NCBI GenBank assembly: GCA_018240595.1
Contig: JAFEFL010000025.1
Coordinates: 310,001 to 374,000 of the forward strand
Origin: Pseudomonadota bacterium
GTDB taxonomy: Bacteria > Pseudomonadota > Alphaproteobacteria > Rhizobiales > Xanthobacteraceae
Direction of reading: 5' to 3'
Length of the DNA stretch: 64,000 bases
Position 1 is the stretch's first letter. Every line of letters begins with the position of its first letter. Below the pieces are notes generated by a model that saw only the letters and a list, made by a program, of their open reading frames with translations, searched no databases and was not told the DNA's origin. A program made the position numbers and the translations under genes. Positions 1 to 8,887 of this stretch are shown here, piece by piece.

Positions 1-577
1 TGATGCCCGGGCGGATTTCGAAAACGGCGATGCCGGTTTCGGCCAGCCGCACCGCATAAAGCTTGGTCATCATCGAAATGGCGGTTTTGGACAGGCAGTA
101 ATCGGCGCGCTCCGGCGCGACCAGCGTCGCATTGGCCGACGAGATGCAGATGATCGATCGCGGATGCCCGCCGGCCGGCGCCGCCACCATGCGCCGCGCG
201 ATCGCCTGCGTCAGAAAGAACGGCCCGCGCAGATTGATGCCCATCACGGCATCATAGCTTTCCGGCGTCAGATCGAGCATGTCGCCGCGTACGCGCGACG
301 TGATGCCGGCATTGTTGAACAGGCATTCGATGCCGCCGAAGGCGCTCCAGGCATCTCCGATCAGCTGGGCATGGCCAGCGAGATCGGCCACATCGCCTTC
401 GACGAAGGCGGCGCCGGCGCCGCGCTGGCGCAGACCCGCCAGGGTCTCCTCGGCGGCTTCGTCGCGAACGATGTCGTTGATGACGACGTCATAGCCGGCC
501 TCGGCGAAGGCATAGGCGACGCCGCGGCCGATGCCGCGCCGGCCGCCGGTGATGAAGACGCGTGGGCGCTCGCTCAT
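1..577 (-). CDS. SDR family oxidoreductase, C-terminus cut by the window edge
   Basis: Classical short-chain dehydrogenase/reductase (NAD(P)-dependent), probably a 3-oxoacyl/3-hydroxyacyl-type enzyme. About 192 residues are visible. The Rossmann glycine motif TGGRRGIG is at residues 10-17, NNAG at 88-91, and the catalytic Ser147, Tyr160 and Lys164 (YCLSK) are all present, so the visible part looks functional. The ATG overlaps the stop of the upstream acyl-CoA dehydrogenase by 4 bp (ATGA), indicating translational coupling. That pairing suggests beta-oxidation-like chemistry on an acyl-CoA. The substrate cannot be read from the sequence. Confidence 0.9.
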   Translation of the reverse strand, partial: MSERPRVFITGGRRGIGRGVAYAFAEAGYDVVINDIVRDEAAEETLAGLRQRGAGAAFVEGDVADLAGHAQLIGDAWSAFGGIECLFNNAGITSRVRGDMLDLTPESYDAVMGINLRGPFFLTQAIARRMVAAPAGGHPRSIICISSANATLVAPERADYCLSKTAISMMTKLYAVRLAETGIAVFEIRPGI

Positions 578-1725
578 GCCAGCAACTGCCGGGCGATCAG
601 CATGCGCTGGATCTGGTTGGTGCCTTCGTAGATCTGGGTGATCTTGGCGTCGCGATACAGCCGCTCGACTTCCATGCCGCGGATATAGCCCATGCCGCCA
701 TGGACCTGCACGGCATTGGCGGCGTGCGTCACGGCGGCATCGGCGGCGAAGCATTTGGCCATCGAGCATTCGGTCGTCGCGCGCTCGCCGCTGTCGAGCG
801 CGGCGGCGGCATGCAGGGTCATCAGCCGCGCCGCGTGCAGATCCTTGGCCATGTCGGCCAGCATCCACTGCACCGCCTGGAATTCGCTGATCGCCTGGCC
901 GAACTGCCGCCGCTCCTTGGCGTAGGCGACCGAGGCATCGAGCGCGCCCTGCAGGATGCCGACGGCAAGCGCGGATATGCCGACGCGGCCCTTGTCGAGC
1001 ACGCTCATCATCATGTGGAAGCCGCGGTTGAGCGGGCCGAGCAAGGCGGTCTTCGGCAATTCGATATCGTCGAAATGCAGCGCGCCGACCGGCGAGGCGC
1101 GCTGGCCCATTTTGTGTTCCTGCCGGCCGACGCGATAGCCCTTGCGATCGCGCTCGACGATGAAGATGCTCATGCCGCGCTTGCCGAGCTCCGGCGCGGT
1201 GCGCGCCAGCACCACGGCAAAGTCGGCGACCGGCGCGTTGTGGATCCAAAGCTTGCCGCCGTTCAGGCGCCAGCCGTCCGCGGTTTCAACCGCCGTGGTC
1301 TTGATGCCCGAGACGTCGGAGCCGGCTTCCGCTTCGGTGATGGCATAGGCGCAGCGACGTTCCGCCCGCAGCAAGGGCGTGAGGAACGTGCGCTGCTGCT
1401 CGGGCGTGCCGTAGGTCGACAGCAACGTACCGACCAGTTCGACGAGGCCGCACTGATCGGCGACCGAGGCATAGCCCCGCGACAACTCCTCCATCACATG
1501 CGCATAGGACACGACGTCTGCCCCCGCGCCACCCAGTTCGTCGGACACGGTGATGCCGAACATGCCGAGTTGCGCCATCTTGGCGTAGAGATCGGCCGGG
1601 AACCGTTCGGTTTCGTCCAGTTCGGCGGCAATCGGGCGGATTTCGCGCTCGGCGAACTGGCGCGCGGTGTCGCGCATCATCTGATGACGACTTTCTGCGG
1701 CGCTTTCGATTTCTGCTATACTCAT
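574..1725 (-). CDS. acyl-CoA dehydrogenase
   Basis: FAD-dependent acyl-CoA dehydrogenase of normal length (383 aa), which would introduce a 2,3-double bond into an acyl-CoA and pass electrons to ETF. Family hallmarks are visible: YAITEAEAGSDVSG in the middle domain, GERATTECSMAK and QVHGGMGYIRG in the C-terminal helical domain, and YEGTNQIQRMLIAR at the end. The catalytic base is probably the Glu of YEGTN. It is the first gene of a minus-strand unit with the SDR and diverges from the ABC importer genes across a 246-bp gap containing a palindrome. Its specificity (straight, branched or alicyclic acyl chain) is not determined. Confidence 0.93.
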   Translation of the reverse strand: MSIAEIESAAESRHQMMRDTARQFAEREIRPIAAELDETERFPADLYAKMAQLGMFGITVSDELGGAGADVVSYAHVMEELSRGYASVADQCGLVELVGTLLSTYGTPEQQRTFLTPLLRAERRCAYAITEAEAGSDVSGIKTTAVETADGWRLNGGKLWIHNAPVADFAVVLARTAPELGKRGMSIFIVERDRKGYRVGRQEHKMGQRASPVGALHFDDIELPKTALLGPLNRGFHMMMSVLDKGRVGISALAVGILQGALDASVAYAKERRQFGQAISEFQAVQWMLADMAKDLHAARLMTLHAAAALDSGERATTECSMAKCFAADAAVTHAANAVQVHGGMGYIRGMEVERLYRDAKITQIYEGTNQIQRMLIARQLLA

Positions 1726-1847
1726 GATCGTGCGGCTGATCGGCCCGTCCTGGTGTTCCGTCCCGGCTTCCGCGTCGCGGCATTGCGCGGCGGGGCTGTT
1801 GTCGTTGCGGTTATCCTAGGCGGGATTTGACAAGCCGTCACCAAAAA

Positions 1848-1863
1848 TTTAGAACGATCTAAA
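1848..1863. promoter_or_regulatory. TetR-type operator-like palindrome in a divergent promoter
   Basis: Two arms TTTAGA and TCTAAA are separated by ACGA. The 16-mer TTTAGAACGATCTAAA is symmetric except at two inner positions, giving the form TTTAGANCGNTCTAAA. It lies in the only AT-rich part of the intergenic region between the acyl-CoA dehydrogenase (minus) and the ABC permease (plus), where a shared operator would be expected. The shape resembles operators of TetR-family regulators of acyl-CoA metabolism. No TetR gene is in the window, so the regulator is unknown and the assignment is inference. Confidence 0.4.
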
Positions 1864-1971
1864 AGGCGTAAAACAAGCCTTTTTGATGGGAGGGAGCACT
1901 GACCGTCCGACGACGCGCACAGCACCCGTATCTGGCGTCATCCGCCACTCGGATGGGCGGATAGCATCGCC

Positions 1972-2982
1972 ATGCCGCGCTATATCGTCTCTCGTCTCGG
2001 TCTTGCGGTGGTGATGGCGATCCTCGCCACGCTGGTCATTTTCCTCATCGCCAACACGGTGCCGGGCGATCCGGCGCTGTCCCAGCTCGGCGACCTTGCC
2101 GCGTCCAACCCGGAATTCCTCAAGGCTTTCCGCGCCAAGTGGGCGCTCGATGAGCCGCTGTGGACGCGTTATTTCATTTTTCTCAAGGAGTTGGCGCACG
2201 GCGATCTCGGCATCTCCATTGCCTCGCAACGACCAGTACTGGACGACATCAAGAACTACGCCCCCGCCACCATCGAACTCGCAACGGTCGGCTTCCTTCT
2301 GTCGGCGATCATCGGCGTGCCGCTCGGCGTCATCGCCGCCGTGCGCCGCGATTCTTGGATTGACCATGTCGCCCGTTTCCTGTCGCTCATCGGCGTGTCG
2401 TCGCCGACTTTCTGGCTCGCCTTCATCGTGCTGGCGATCTTCTACGGCGAATTGCAGATCGCGCCCGGCCCCGGCCGGCTCGATCCGATCGCCTTTGCGC
2501 CGACGAACGTCACCGGTCTGTTCCTGATTGACAGCATTCTCGCCGGCGACTGGGACACATTCCGCGACGCACTGGCGCATCTCATTCTGCCGTCGACTGT
2601 GCTTGCCGCGGCAACGCTTGGCCTTATCACGCGCACCACGCGCGCCAGCGTGCTCGAATGCATGCATCAAGACTATGTCCGCGTCGCGCGCGCCAAGGGC
2701 CTCACCGAGGGCAAGATCGTGATGCGGCACATCTTGCCGAACGCGCTGATCCCGGTGGTGACGCTCGGCGGCCTCGCCTACGCTAACCTGCTAGCCGGCG
2801 CGGTTATGACCGAAACGATCTTCTCGTGGCCTGGCCTTGGCCGTTACACCTTCCGCAGCGCCGCCGCGCTCGATTTCCCGGCAATCATGGGCATCACTTT
2901 GGTGGTCGCCGTCACTTACCTCATCATCAATCTCCTGGTCGACATCAGCTACGCGCTGCTCGATCCGCGGGTGATCCGATGA
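1972..2982 (+). CDS. ABC transporter permease, DppB/OppB type
   Basis: Inner-membrane permease of the peptide/nickel/opine importer family (336 aa). The N-terminus MPRYIVSRLGLAVVMAIL is the first membrane span, typical for DppB. The EAA loop (coupling to the ATPase) is in the stretch reading DYVRVARAKGLTEGKI, and the protein ends DPRVIR as most homologues do. It overlaps the next permease by 4 bp (ATGA). No strong Shine-Dalgarno is visible. Unusually, no extracellular solute-binding protein precedes it, although that is the usual order in this family. The transported solute is unknown. Confidence 0.92.
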   Translation: MPRYIVSRLGLAVVMAILATLVIFLIANTVPGDPALSQLGDLAASNPEFLKAFRAKWALDEPLWTRYFIFLKELAHGDLGISIASQRPVLDDIKNYAPATIELATVGFLLSAIIGVPLGVIAAVRRDSWIDHVARFLSLIGVSSPTFWLAFIVLAIFYGELQIAPGPGRLDPIAFAPTNVTGLFLIDSILAGDWDTFRDALAHLILPSTVLAAATLGLITRTTRASVLECMHQDYVRVARAKGLTEGKIVMRHILPNALIPVVTLGGLAYANLLAGAVMTETIFSWPGLGRYTFRSAAALDFPAIMGITLVVAVTYLIINLLVDISYALLDPRVIR

Positions 2983-3854
2983 GCGTGGCCGCGGAAACCG
3001 GCGTCACTGCCGTGGACAAGCCCAAATCGCTGTGGCGGCGCAACTTTCGGCGCTATGGTCTGCCCGGCTTCGGCGCCGCGATTATCGTCGTCTGGATACT
3101 GATTGCCGCGTTCGCGCCGCTGCTCACGCCTTATGCGCCCGACCTCGTCGACGTCACCAAGCGCCTGCAGCCGCCGTCGCAGATGCATTGGCTCGGCACC
3201 GACATGCTCGGCCGCGACGTGCTGACCCGGCTGTTCTACGGCGCGCGCATCTCGCTGTTCACCGGCATCGTCGTCGTCGTGGTCGCGGCCGTGTTCGGCA
3301 CATTGGTCGGCGGCATTGCCGCCTATTCGCGCGGCAGAATCGAGGAGGTGACGATGCGCATCACCGACCTCGTCCTTTGCTTCCCGCCGATCATTCTGGC
3401 GCTGGCGATCGCCGCGGCGCTCGGCATCGGCGCGGTGAATACCATCATCGCCATGCTGGTGGTGTGGTGGCCGAAATTCGCCCGCCTCGCCCGCTCGATG
3501 ATCATCGTGCAGCGCTCGCAGGAATATGTCGAAGCCGCGATGGTCGTCGGCTACAGCCCGGCGCGCATCCTGATCCGCCACATCATCCCGAACTCGGTCG
3601 GACCGCTGATCGTGCTGGTGACGCTCGATGTCGGCAACGCCATCATCACCTTCGCCGGCCTGTCCTTCCTCGGCCTCGGCGTGGTGCCGCCCACGCCGGA
3701 ATGGGGCTCGATGGTGGCCGAAGGCCGCGAACTGATCGAGCAATGGTGGGTGGCCGCCTTCCCCGGCCTCGCCATCCTGTCGATCGTGCTCGGCTTCAAT
3801 TTCATGGGCGACGGCGTGCGCGACTGGCTCGACCCGAAGTCGCGGCGCTGGTGA
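2979..3854 (+). CDS. ABC transporter permease, DppC/OppC type
   Basis: Second inner-membrane permease of the importer (291 aa). The start is set at the ATG overlapping the dppB-like stop (ATGA). A longer reading frame begins at 2826 but would lie inside the upstream gene. The N-terminal OppC-like segment is basic (LWRRNFRRYG) and followed by a span. HWLGTDMLGRDVLTRL is the characteristic periplasmic motif, and the EAA loop is around SQEYVEAAMVVGYSPARIL. The C-terminus FNFMGDGVRDWLDPKSRRW is typical of the family. It forms the channel together with the preceding permease. Confidence 0.92.
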   Translation: MSVAAETGVTAVDKPKSLWRRNFRRYGLPGFGAAIIVVWILIAAFAPLLTPYAPDLVDVTKRLQPPSQMHWLGTDMLGRDVLTRLFYGARISLFTGIVVVVVAAVFGTLVGGIAAYSRGRIEEVTMRITDLVLCFPPIILALAIAAALGIGAVNTIIAMLVVWWPKFARLARSMIIVQRSQEYVEAAMVVGYSPARILIRHIIPNSVGPLIVLVTLDVGNAIITFAGLSFLGLGVVPPTPEWGSMVAEGRELIEQWWVAAFPGLAILSIVLGFNFMGDGVRDWLDPKSRRW

Positions 3855-3857
3855 GGC

Positions 3858-5963
3858 ATGGCGATGCAGGACCTCACGAGGATCAGCTCCGCCGAGACGG
3901 CAACCGCGCAGGACGGCGCGGCCATTCTCGATGTGCGGGACCTGCGCACCTACTTCTATACAGACGAGGGCGTCGTCCGCGCCGTCGACGGCATCAGCTA
4001 TTCGGTGCCGCCAGGCGAGACCCTTGGTATCGTCGGCGAATCCGGCTCGGGCAAGACGGTCGCTGCGCTGTCGCTGATGCGGCTGATCGACGACCCGGCA
4101 CGCATCGTCGGCGGCGAGATCAATTTCGACGGCCGCGACGTCGTAAAACTCTCGGACGAGGAGCTGCGCAAGATCCGCGGCGGCGGCATCGCCATGGTCT
4201 TCCAGGACCCGATGACGTCGCTCAATCCGGTGCTGAACATCGCGCGGCAACTGGTCGAGACCATGGTGGTGCATGGCCGGCTGACCGAAGAGCAGGCTCT
4301 GGAGCGCGCTATCAAGCTGCTCGGCCGCATGGGCATCACGGCGCCGGAGCGCGCGGTGGACAGCTATCCGCACCAGTTCTCCGGCGGCATGCGCCAGCGC
4401 GTCATGCTGGCCATGGGCTTTTCAAACGAGCCGCAGCTCTTGATCGCCGACGAGCCGACCACCGCGCTCGACGTCACCATCCAGGCGCAGATCCTCGAAC
4501 TGATCGTCGAGCTCAATCGCGACTTCAAGACCGCGATCGTCCTGATCAGCCATAATCTCGGTGTCATCGCCAGCGTGTGCTCGCGAGTCGTCGTCATGTA
4601 TGCCGGCGAGATCGTCGAGGAAGGTCCAACCGAGAAGATCCTCGCCGACCCGCGCCATCCTTATACCTGGGCGTTGATTAATGCCGTGCCGCGCATCGAC
4701 CGCCATGTTCCCGGGCAGCGCCGCCTCGTCACCATCGACGGCACGCCGCCCGACCCACTCAACATGCCGGCTGGCTGCCGCTTCGCGGCGCGCTGTCCGT
4801 TCCGCATCGAAAAGTGCGAGCAGCACCCCGAGCTCCTCGAGATTGCGCCGGGCCGCAAATCGCGTTGCTGGGTGACGCAAGCCGGAGGCGACCTGCCGCC
4901 GCCGGAAACGAGTCGCGGCGCACCGGCCGAGGCGAAGGCGCGGCCGGATGTCCATCACGGCAGCGAAACCGTGATCAAGCGCGGCGAACGCATGCTGGAG
5001 CTGCGCAATGTCGTAAAACATTTCCCGCTGCCGAAGACTACTCTTTTTGGCAAGCAGAAGTGGGTGCACGCCATCAACGGCGTCAGCCTCGACATCGCGC
5101 AGGGCGAGACCGTCGGTCTAGTCGGCGAATCCGGCTGCGGGAAATCCACCTTGGCCCGTGTCATCGCGCGCATCCATGAGCCGACCGCCGGCTCGGTTCT
5201 GTTCCACGGCCAGGACATCGCCCATGCCTCGCAGGCGCAAGTCCGGCCCCTGCGCCGGCGGATGCAGATGGTGTTCCAGGATCCTTATGCCTCGCTCAAC
5301 CCGCGCATGACGGTGGGTGACATCCTTGGCGAGCCGCTACGATTCCATGAGGTCACGCATAACGAGAAAGAAACGCGCGAGCGCATCGCCGAGCTGCTCG
5401 ATGTTGTTGGCCTGCCGCAGAAGGCGGCGGCGCGCTATCCGCACGAATTCTCAGGCGGCCAGCGCCAGCGCATTTCCATCGCGCGCGCCCTGTCGGTGCG
5501 GCCGGACTTCATCATCGCCGACGAGCCGATATCGGCGCTCGACGTCAACATCCAGGCGCAGATCATCAACCTGATGATCGACCTGCAGGAGCGTTTCGGC
5601 CTGACCTATCTGTTCATCGCCCACGATCTCGCCGTGGTGCGGCACATATCGGACCGTGTCGTCGTGCTGTATCTCGGCAGCGTCATGGAGATCGCGCCAG
5701 CCGACACCTTGTTCGCCGAGCCGCTGCATCCCTACACGCGATACCTGATTTCGGCGGTGCCGATACCCGACGCGACCGTCGAGGCGGCCCGCCAGCGCCT
5801 GCCGCTGCAGGGCGAACCGCCAAGCACGGTCGATCCGCCATCCGGCTGCCCGTTCCGCACCCGCTGCCCTATCGCTCAGGGCATCTGTGCCGAGGTGATG
5901 CCGCCGGTCGCCGAGGTGCGGCCGAATCATTTCGTGGCCTGTCACTTCCCGGGCCAATTCTGA
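3858..5963 (+). CDS. dual-domain ABC transporter ATP-binding protein (DppD-DppF fusion type)
   Basis: A 701-aa protein with two complete ABC ATPases in tandem, so one polypeptide supplies both motors of the importer. Domain 1 has Walker A GESGSGKT at residues 60-67, signature FSGGMRQRV and Walker B LLIADEPTTALD. Domain 2 has GESGCGKST, FSGGQRQRI and FIIADEPISALD. Each is followed by the oligopeptide-transporter C-terminal extension with clustered Cys (CRFAARCPF and CPFRTRCPI). It lies 3 bp after the permease gene. An alternative ATG 6 bp downstream is equally possible. The architecture is like GsiA, but nothing in the sequence assigns glutathione or any other substrate. Confidence 0.93.
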   Translation: MAMQDLTRISSAETATAQDGAAILDVRDLRTYFYTDEGVVRAVDGISYSVPPGETLGIVGESGSGKTVAALSLMRLIDDPARIVGGEINFDGRDVVKLSDEELRKIRGGGIAMVFQDPMTSLNPVLNIARQLVETMVVHGRLTEEQALERAIKLLGRMGITAPERAVDSYPHQFSGGMRQRVMLAMGFSNEPQLLIADEPTTALDVTIQAQILELIVELNRDFKTAIVLISHNLGVIASVCSRVVVMYAGEIVEEGPTEKILADPRHPYTWALINAVPRIDRHVPGQRRLVTIDGTPPDPLNMPAGCRFAARCPFRIEKCEQHPELLEIAPGRKSRCWVTQAGGDLPPPETSRGAPAEAKARPDVHHGSETVIKRGERMLELRNVVKHFPLPKTTLFGKQKWVHAINGVSLDIAQGETVGLVGESGCGKSTLARVIARIHEPTAGSVLFHGQDIAHASQAQVRPLRRRMQMVFQDPYASLNPRMTVGDILGEPLRFHEVTHNEKETRERIAELLDVVGLPQKAAARYPHEFSGGQRQRISIARALSVRPDFIIADEPISALDVNIQAQIINLMIDLQERFGLTYLFIAHDLAVVRHISDRVVVLYLGSVMEIAPADTLFAEPLHPYTRYLISAVPIPDATVEAARQRLPLQGEPPSTVDPPSGCPFRTRCPIAQGICAEVMPPVAEVRPNHFVACHFPGQF

Positions 5964-5978
5964 TGGAGGAAACTACTC

Positions 5979-7583
5979 GTGCGACGCGTTACGGCTGATG
6001 AGGCGGTCCGGATTGTAAGGTCCGGCGACACGGTCCTGATAGGCGGCAGCGGCGGCGGCCATGCCGTACCGGAGGCCCTGATGGCGGCGCTGGAGAAGCG
6101 CTTCCTCGCCGAAGGCGCGCCGGCCAACATCACCGCCGTGCATCCGGTCGGTCTTGGAAACGGCAAGGGACTCGGCGCCGGGCATCTCGCGCATGAAGGG
6201 CTACTCAAGCGCGTCGTATCCGGCACCTTCGTCAATTCGCCGAAGATCTCCGACTTGGCGCTGGCCGACAAGATCGAAGGCTACACCATGCCTCAAGGGG
6301 CGCTCTCGCAATTGACCCGGGAGATCGCCGCCGGCCGCGCCGGGCTCCTCACCAAGACTGGCCTCCACACCTTCGTCGATCCGCGGCAGAGCGGCGGGCG
6401 GCAAAGCCAGTGTGCGAAGGAGGATCTGGTCGAACTCGTGAATTTCCGCGGCGAGGACTATCTGTTCTTCAAGCCGTTCCATGTCGACGTCTGCTTCCTG
6501 CGCGGGACCACCGCCGACGAGGACGGCAACGTCACGATGGAGGAAGAAGCAGTATTCGGCGAGATGCTGTCCGAAGCGCAGGCGACGCGGCGCTGCGGCG
6601 GCGTGGTCGTCGTGCAGGTGAAGCGCATGGCGCGCGCCGGCACGCTGCCGGCCAAGCAGGTCAAAATCCCCGGCATTCTCGTCGATCTCGTCGTCGTCGA
6701 GCCGCAGCAGAGCCAGACTTACGACACCTATTACAGCCCGTCTTACGCTGGCGAACTGAAGATTCCTCTCTCTGACATTCCGGTACTTCCGCTCGACTCT
6801 CGCAAGATCATCGCGCGCCGCGCGGCCCTGGAACTGTTCCCCGGCGCGATTTGCAATCTCGGCTCCGGCATTTCGACCGGAATCGCAAATGTCGCGGCGG
6901 AAGAGGACGTCCTCGAGCGAATTTGCCTCACCAACGAACAAGGCTTGATCGGCGGCGCGCCGGCCTCCGGCAACGAAGCGGGCGCGGCGCGCAATTTCGC
7001 GGCCATGGTGGACCAGCCTTACCAGTTCGATTTCTACGACGGCGGCGGCCTCGATCTCGCCTTCCTGTCCTTCGCCGAGTTCGACGAAGCCGGCAACGTC
7101 AACGTCAGCCGTTTCGGCGGCCGCATCGTCGGGCCCGGCGGCTTCATCAACATTAGCCAGAACGCCAAGACCGCTGTGTTCAGCGGGACCTTCACCGCCG
7201 GCAAGAGCGAGTTCTCCTGGCCGAACGGCAAGATGAAGATCAATCAGGACGGCAGCGGGCAGAAGGTCGTCAAGCAGGTCGAGCAGATTACTTTCAGCGG
7301 CAGTTATGCCCGCAGCCGCGGGCAGCGCGTGCTCTATATCACCGAACGCGCGGTGTTGCAGCTCGGCGACACCGGTGTCGAACTGATCGAGATCGCGCCC
7401 GGCGTCGATCTCGAGCGAGATATCGTCGCCCGCATGGGCTTTAAGCCGAAGATTTCGCCGCAGCTCGCGACCATGGACGCGCGCCTGTTCCAGCCCGGAT
7501 TGCTGCGCCTGTCCGGTGATCTCGACAAGCGGCAACGGCCGCCCCGCTCCTCGCGCCTCGACATGCCGAAGGCCGCCGAATGA
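5979..7583 (+). CDS. family I CoA-transferase, YdiF/propionate CoA-transferase-like
   Basis: Fused alpha-beta CoA-transferase (534 aa) that moves CoA from an acyl-CoA donor to a free carboxylate via a glutamyl-CoA thioester. The N-terminal half begins with TADEAVRIVRSGDTVLIGG. The catalytic Glu is most likely in LTNEQGLIGG, which aligns with the T-x-E-x-G-x-x-GG region of YdiF-type enzymes. The GTG start is supported by GGAGGAAA a few bases upstream. It overlaps the following dehydrogenase by 4 bp. It is a paralogue of the CoA-transferase at 9886-11412. The likely role is activating the imported acid. The substrate is unknown. Confidence 0.9.
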   Translation: MRRVTADEAVRIVRSGDTVLIGGSGGGHAVPEALMAALEKRFLAEGAPANITAVHPVGLGNGKGLGAGHLAHEGLLKRVVSGTFVNSPKISDLALADKIEGYTMPQGALSQLTREIAAGRAGLLTKTGLHTFVDPRQSGGRQSQCAKEDLVELVNFRGEDYLFFKPFHVDVCFLRGTTADEDGNVTMEEEAVFGEMLSEAQATRRCGGVVVVQVKRMARAGTLPAKQVKIPGILVDLVVVEPQQSQTYDTYYSPSYAGELKIPLSDIPVLPLDSRKIIARRAALELFPGAICNLGSGISTGIANVAAEEDVLERICLTNEQGLIGGAPASGNEAGAARNFAAMVDQPYQFDFYDGGGLDLAFLSFAEFDEAGNVNVSRFGGRIVGPGGFINISQNAKTAVFSGTFTAGKSEFSWPNGKMKINQDGSGQKVVKQVEQITFSGSYARSRGQRVLYITERAVLQLGDTGVELIEIAPGVDLERDIVARMGFKPKISPQLATMDARLFQPGLLRLSGDLDKRQRPPRSSRLDMPKAAE

Positions 7584-8407
7584 CCGATCCACAATCGAAA
7601 ACGCCGTTCGTCAATGGCGCCACCCGCTTGTTTCCGATCCTCGGCGATCCGATCGCGCAGGTAAGATCGCCCGCCGGCATCAGCGGCGAGTTCCATGCGC
7701 TCGGGCACAATGCGTTGTGCGTGCCGATGCACGTGCGGCCCGCGGATTTCGACACCGTGGTGCGCGGGCTGAAGGCCACGGTCAACTGTGACGGCTTCAT
7801 CCTGACGGTGCCGCACAAATTGCGAGCGCTGCCTCATGTCGATAAGCCGTCGCCACGCGCCAGTCGCGTCGGCGCCGTCAATATCGTCCGGCGCGAGAGC
7901 GACAATACATGGGCCGGCGACATGCTCGACGGCGTCGGCTTCGTCGGCGCCGCGCGCAAGGCCGGCTTGGAACCGAAGGGCAAGCGCGCGCTGGTATTCG
8001 GCGCCGGCGGCGCCGGTAGCGCCATCATCGACGCGCTGGCCGAAGCCGGCGCGGCCGCGATCACCATCGTCGATCTCGACAAGGCCAAGGCCAATGACGT
8101 TGCTAGCCGCCTCGGCAAGGCGCACGGCCATTGCCGCTTCACGGTCGGCGAAGCGAGCGCCGAGGGCTACGACCTGATCGCCAATGCCAGCCCGACCGGC
8201 ATGGCGCCCGATACGAGCATGCCGGCCCCGTTCGGCAAGCTCGATCCAAACATTGTGGTCGCCGACGTCGTCACCGCGCCCGAGATCACGCCGCTCTTGG
8301 CGCACGCCAAGGCCTGTGGCTGCCGCATTTCGACCGGCGCGCAGATGTATCAGGCCCAGGCGGCAATGATCGCCGGCTATCTCATTCCGGAGAAGCCCCG
8401 TGTTTGA
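7580..8407 (+). CDS. shikimate/quinate dehydrogenase-like protein (AroE family)
   Basis: AroE-fold NAD(P)-dependent dehydrogenase (275 aa). The catalytic pair is conserved: Lys in TVPHKLRA and Asp in MLDGVGF. The nucleotide-binding GAGGAGS is at about residue 137. The shikimate carboxylate-binding Ser-x-Ser of true AroE (HSxSP) reads QVRSP, so the first Ser is missing. The usual NTDG loop reads MLDG. I infer an altered substrate rather than a biosynthetic shikimate dehydrogenase. It is coupled to the CoA-transferase (ATGA overlap) and the MaoC gene (8-bp overlap), so it acts in the same catabolic route. Confidence 0.85.
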   Translation: MTDPQSKTPFVNGATRLFPILGDPIAQVRSPAGISGEFHALGHNALCVPMHVRPADFDTVVRGLKATVNCDGFILTVPHKLRALPHVDKPSPRASRVGAVNIVRRESDNTWAGDMLDGVGFVGAARKAGLEPKGKRALVFGAGGAGSAIIDALAEAGAAAITIVDLDKAKANDVASRLGKAHGHCRFTVGEASAEGYDLIANASPTGMAPDTSMPAPFGKLDPNIVVADVVTAPEITPLLAHAKACGCRISTGAQMYQAQAAMIAGYLIPEKPRV

Positions 8408-8837
8408 GTGTCACCTCAAGGTCGGCGAGACCGCGGAATTCGCCAAGACCATCACCGAGACCGACCTGGCAATGTTTTCGGCGATCACCGGCGACTTCGA
8501 CCCGATCCACGTCAACGATGAGTACGCACGCAAGTCGCCGTTCGGCAAACGCATCGCCCATGGCGGACTGGTGCTCGGGCTGCTGTCGTCCTGTGCCTCG
8601 ATGATGTCGAAGCGCTCGGCCGAGCGCGGCGCCAAGGCGGTGTCGGTGTCGCTCGGCTACGACAAGATCCGCTTCATCGCCCCGGTGTTCATCGGCGACA
8701 CGCTGACGGCGCGCTACACGGTCGAGGAGATCGATGCGAAGGCCGCGCGCAGCCGCTCCAAGGTCGAGGTCATCAAATCGACCGGCGAGCTCTGCATGGC
8801 GGGCGTTCATGTCATGAAGTGGGTAGTGGACGGTTGA
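8400..8837 (+). CDS. MaoC-like (R)-specific enoyl-CoA hydratase
   Basis: Single hot-dog-fold hydratase (145 aa). The MaoC signature is intact: ITGDFDPIHVNDEYA supplies the catalytic Asp/His pair and GKRIAHGGLVLG follows. It would hydrate a 2-enoyl-CoA to a 3-hydroxyacyl-CoA. The GTG start lies inside the end of the AroE-like gene, with GGAG about 10 bp upstream. It is the last gene of the plus-strand operon. The next gene is convergent. A second MaoC of different subgroup sits in the facing operon. Confidence 0.9.
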   Translation: MFECHLKVGETAEFAKTITETDLAMFSAITGDFDPIHVNDEYARKSPFGKRIAHGGLVLGLLSSCASMMSKRSAERGAKAVSVSLGYDKIRFIAPVFIGDTLTARYTVEEIDAKAARSRSKVEVIKSTGELCMAGVHVMKWVVDG

Positions 8838-8887
8838 GCCCCGCGTCGCGTCCCGCTATGACGTGTTGAGCCGGCCGCACAACGACA

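Noticed and set aside
8838-8887. Terminator between the two convergent catabolic operons
   Set aside because: Only 50 bp and no convincing stem with a T-run on either strand.
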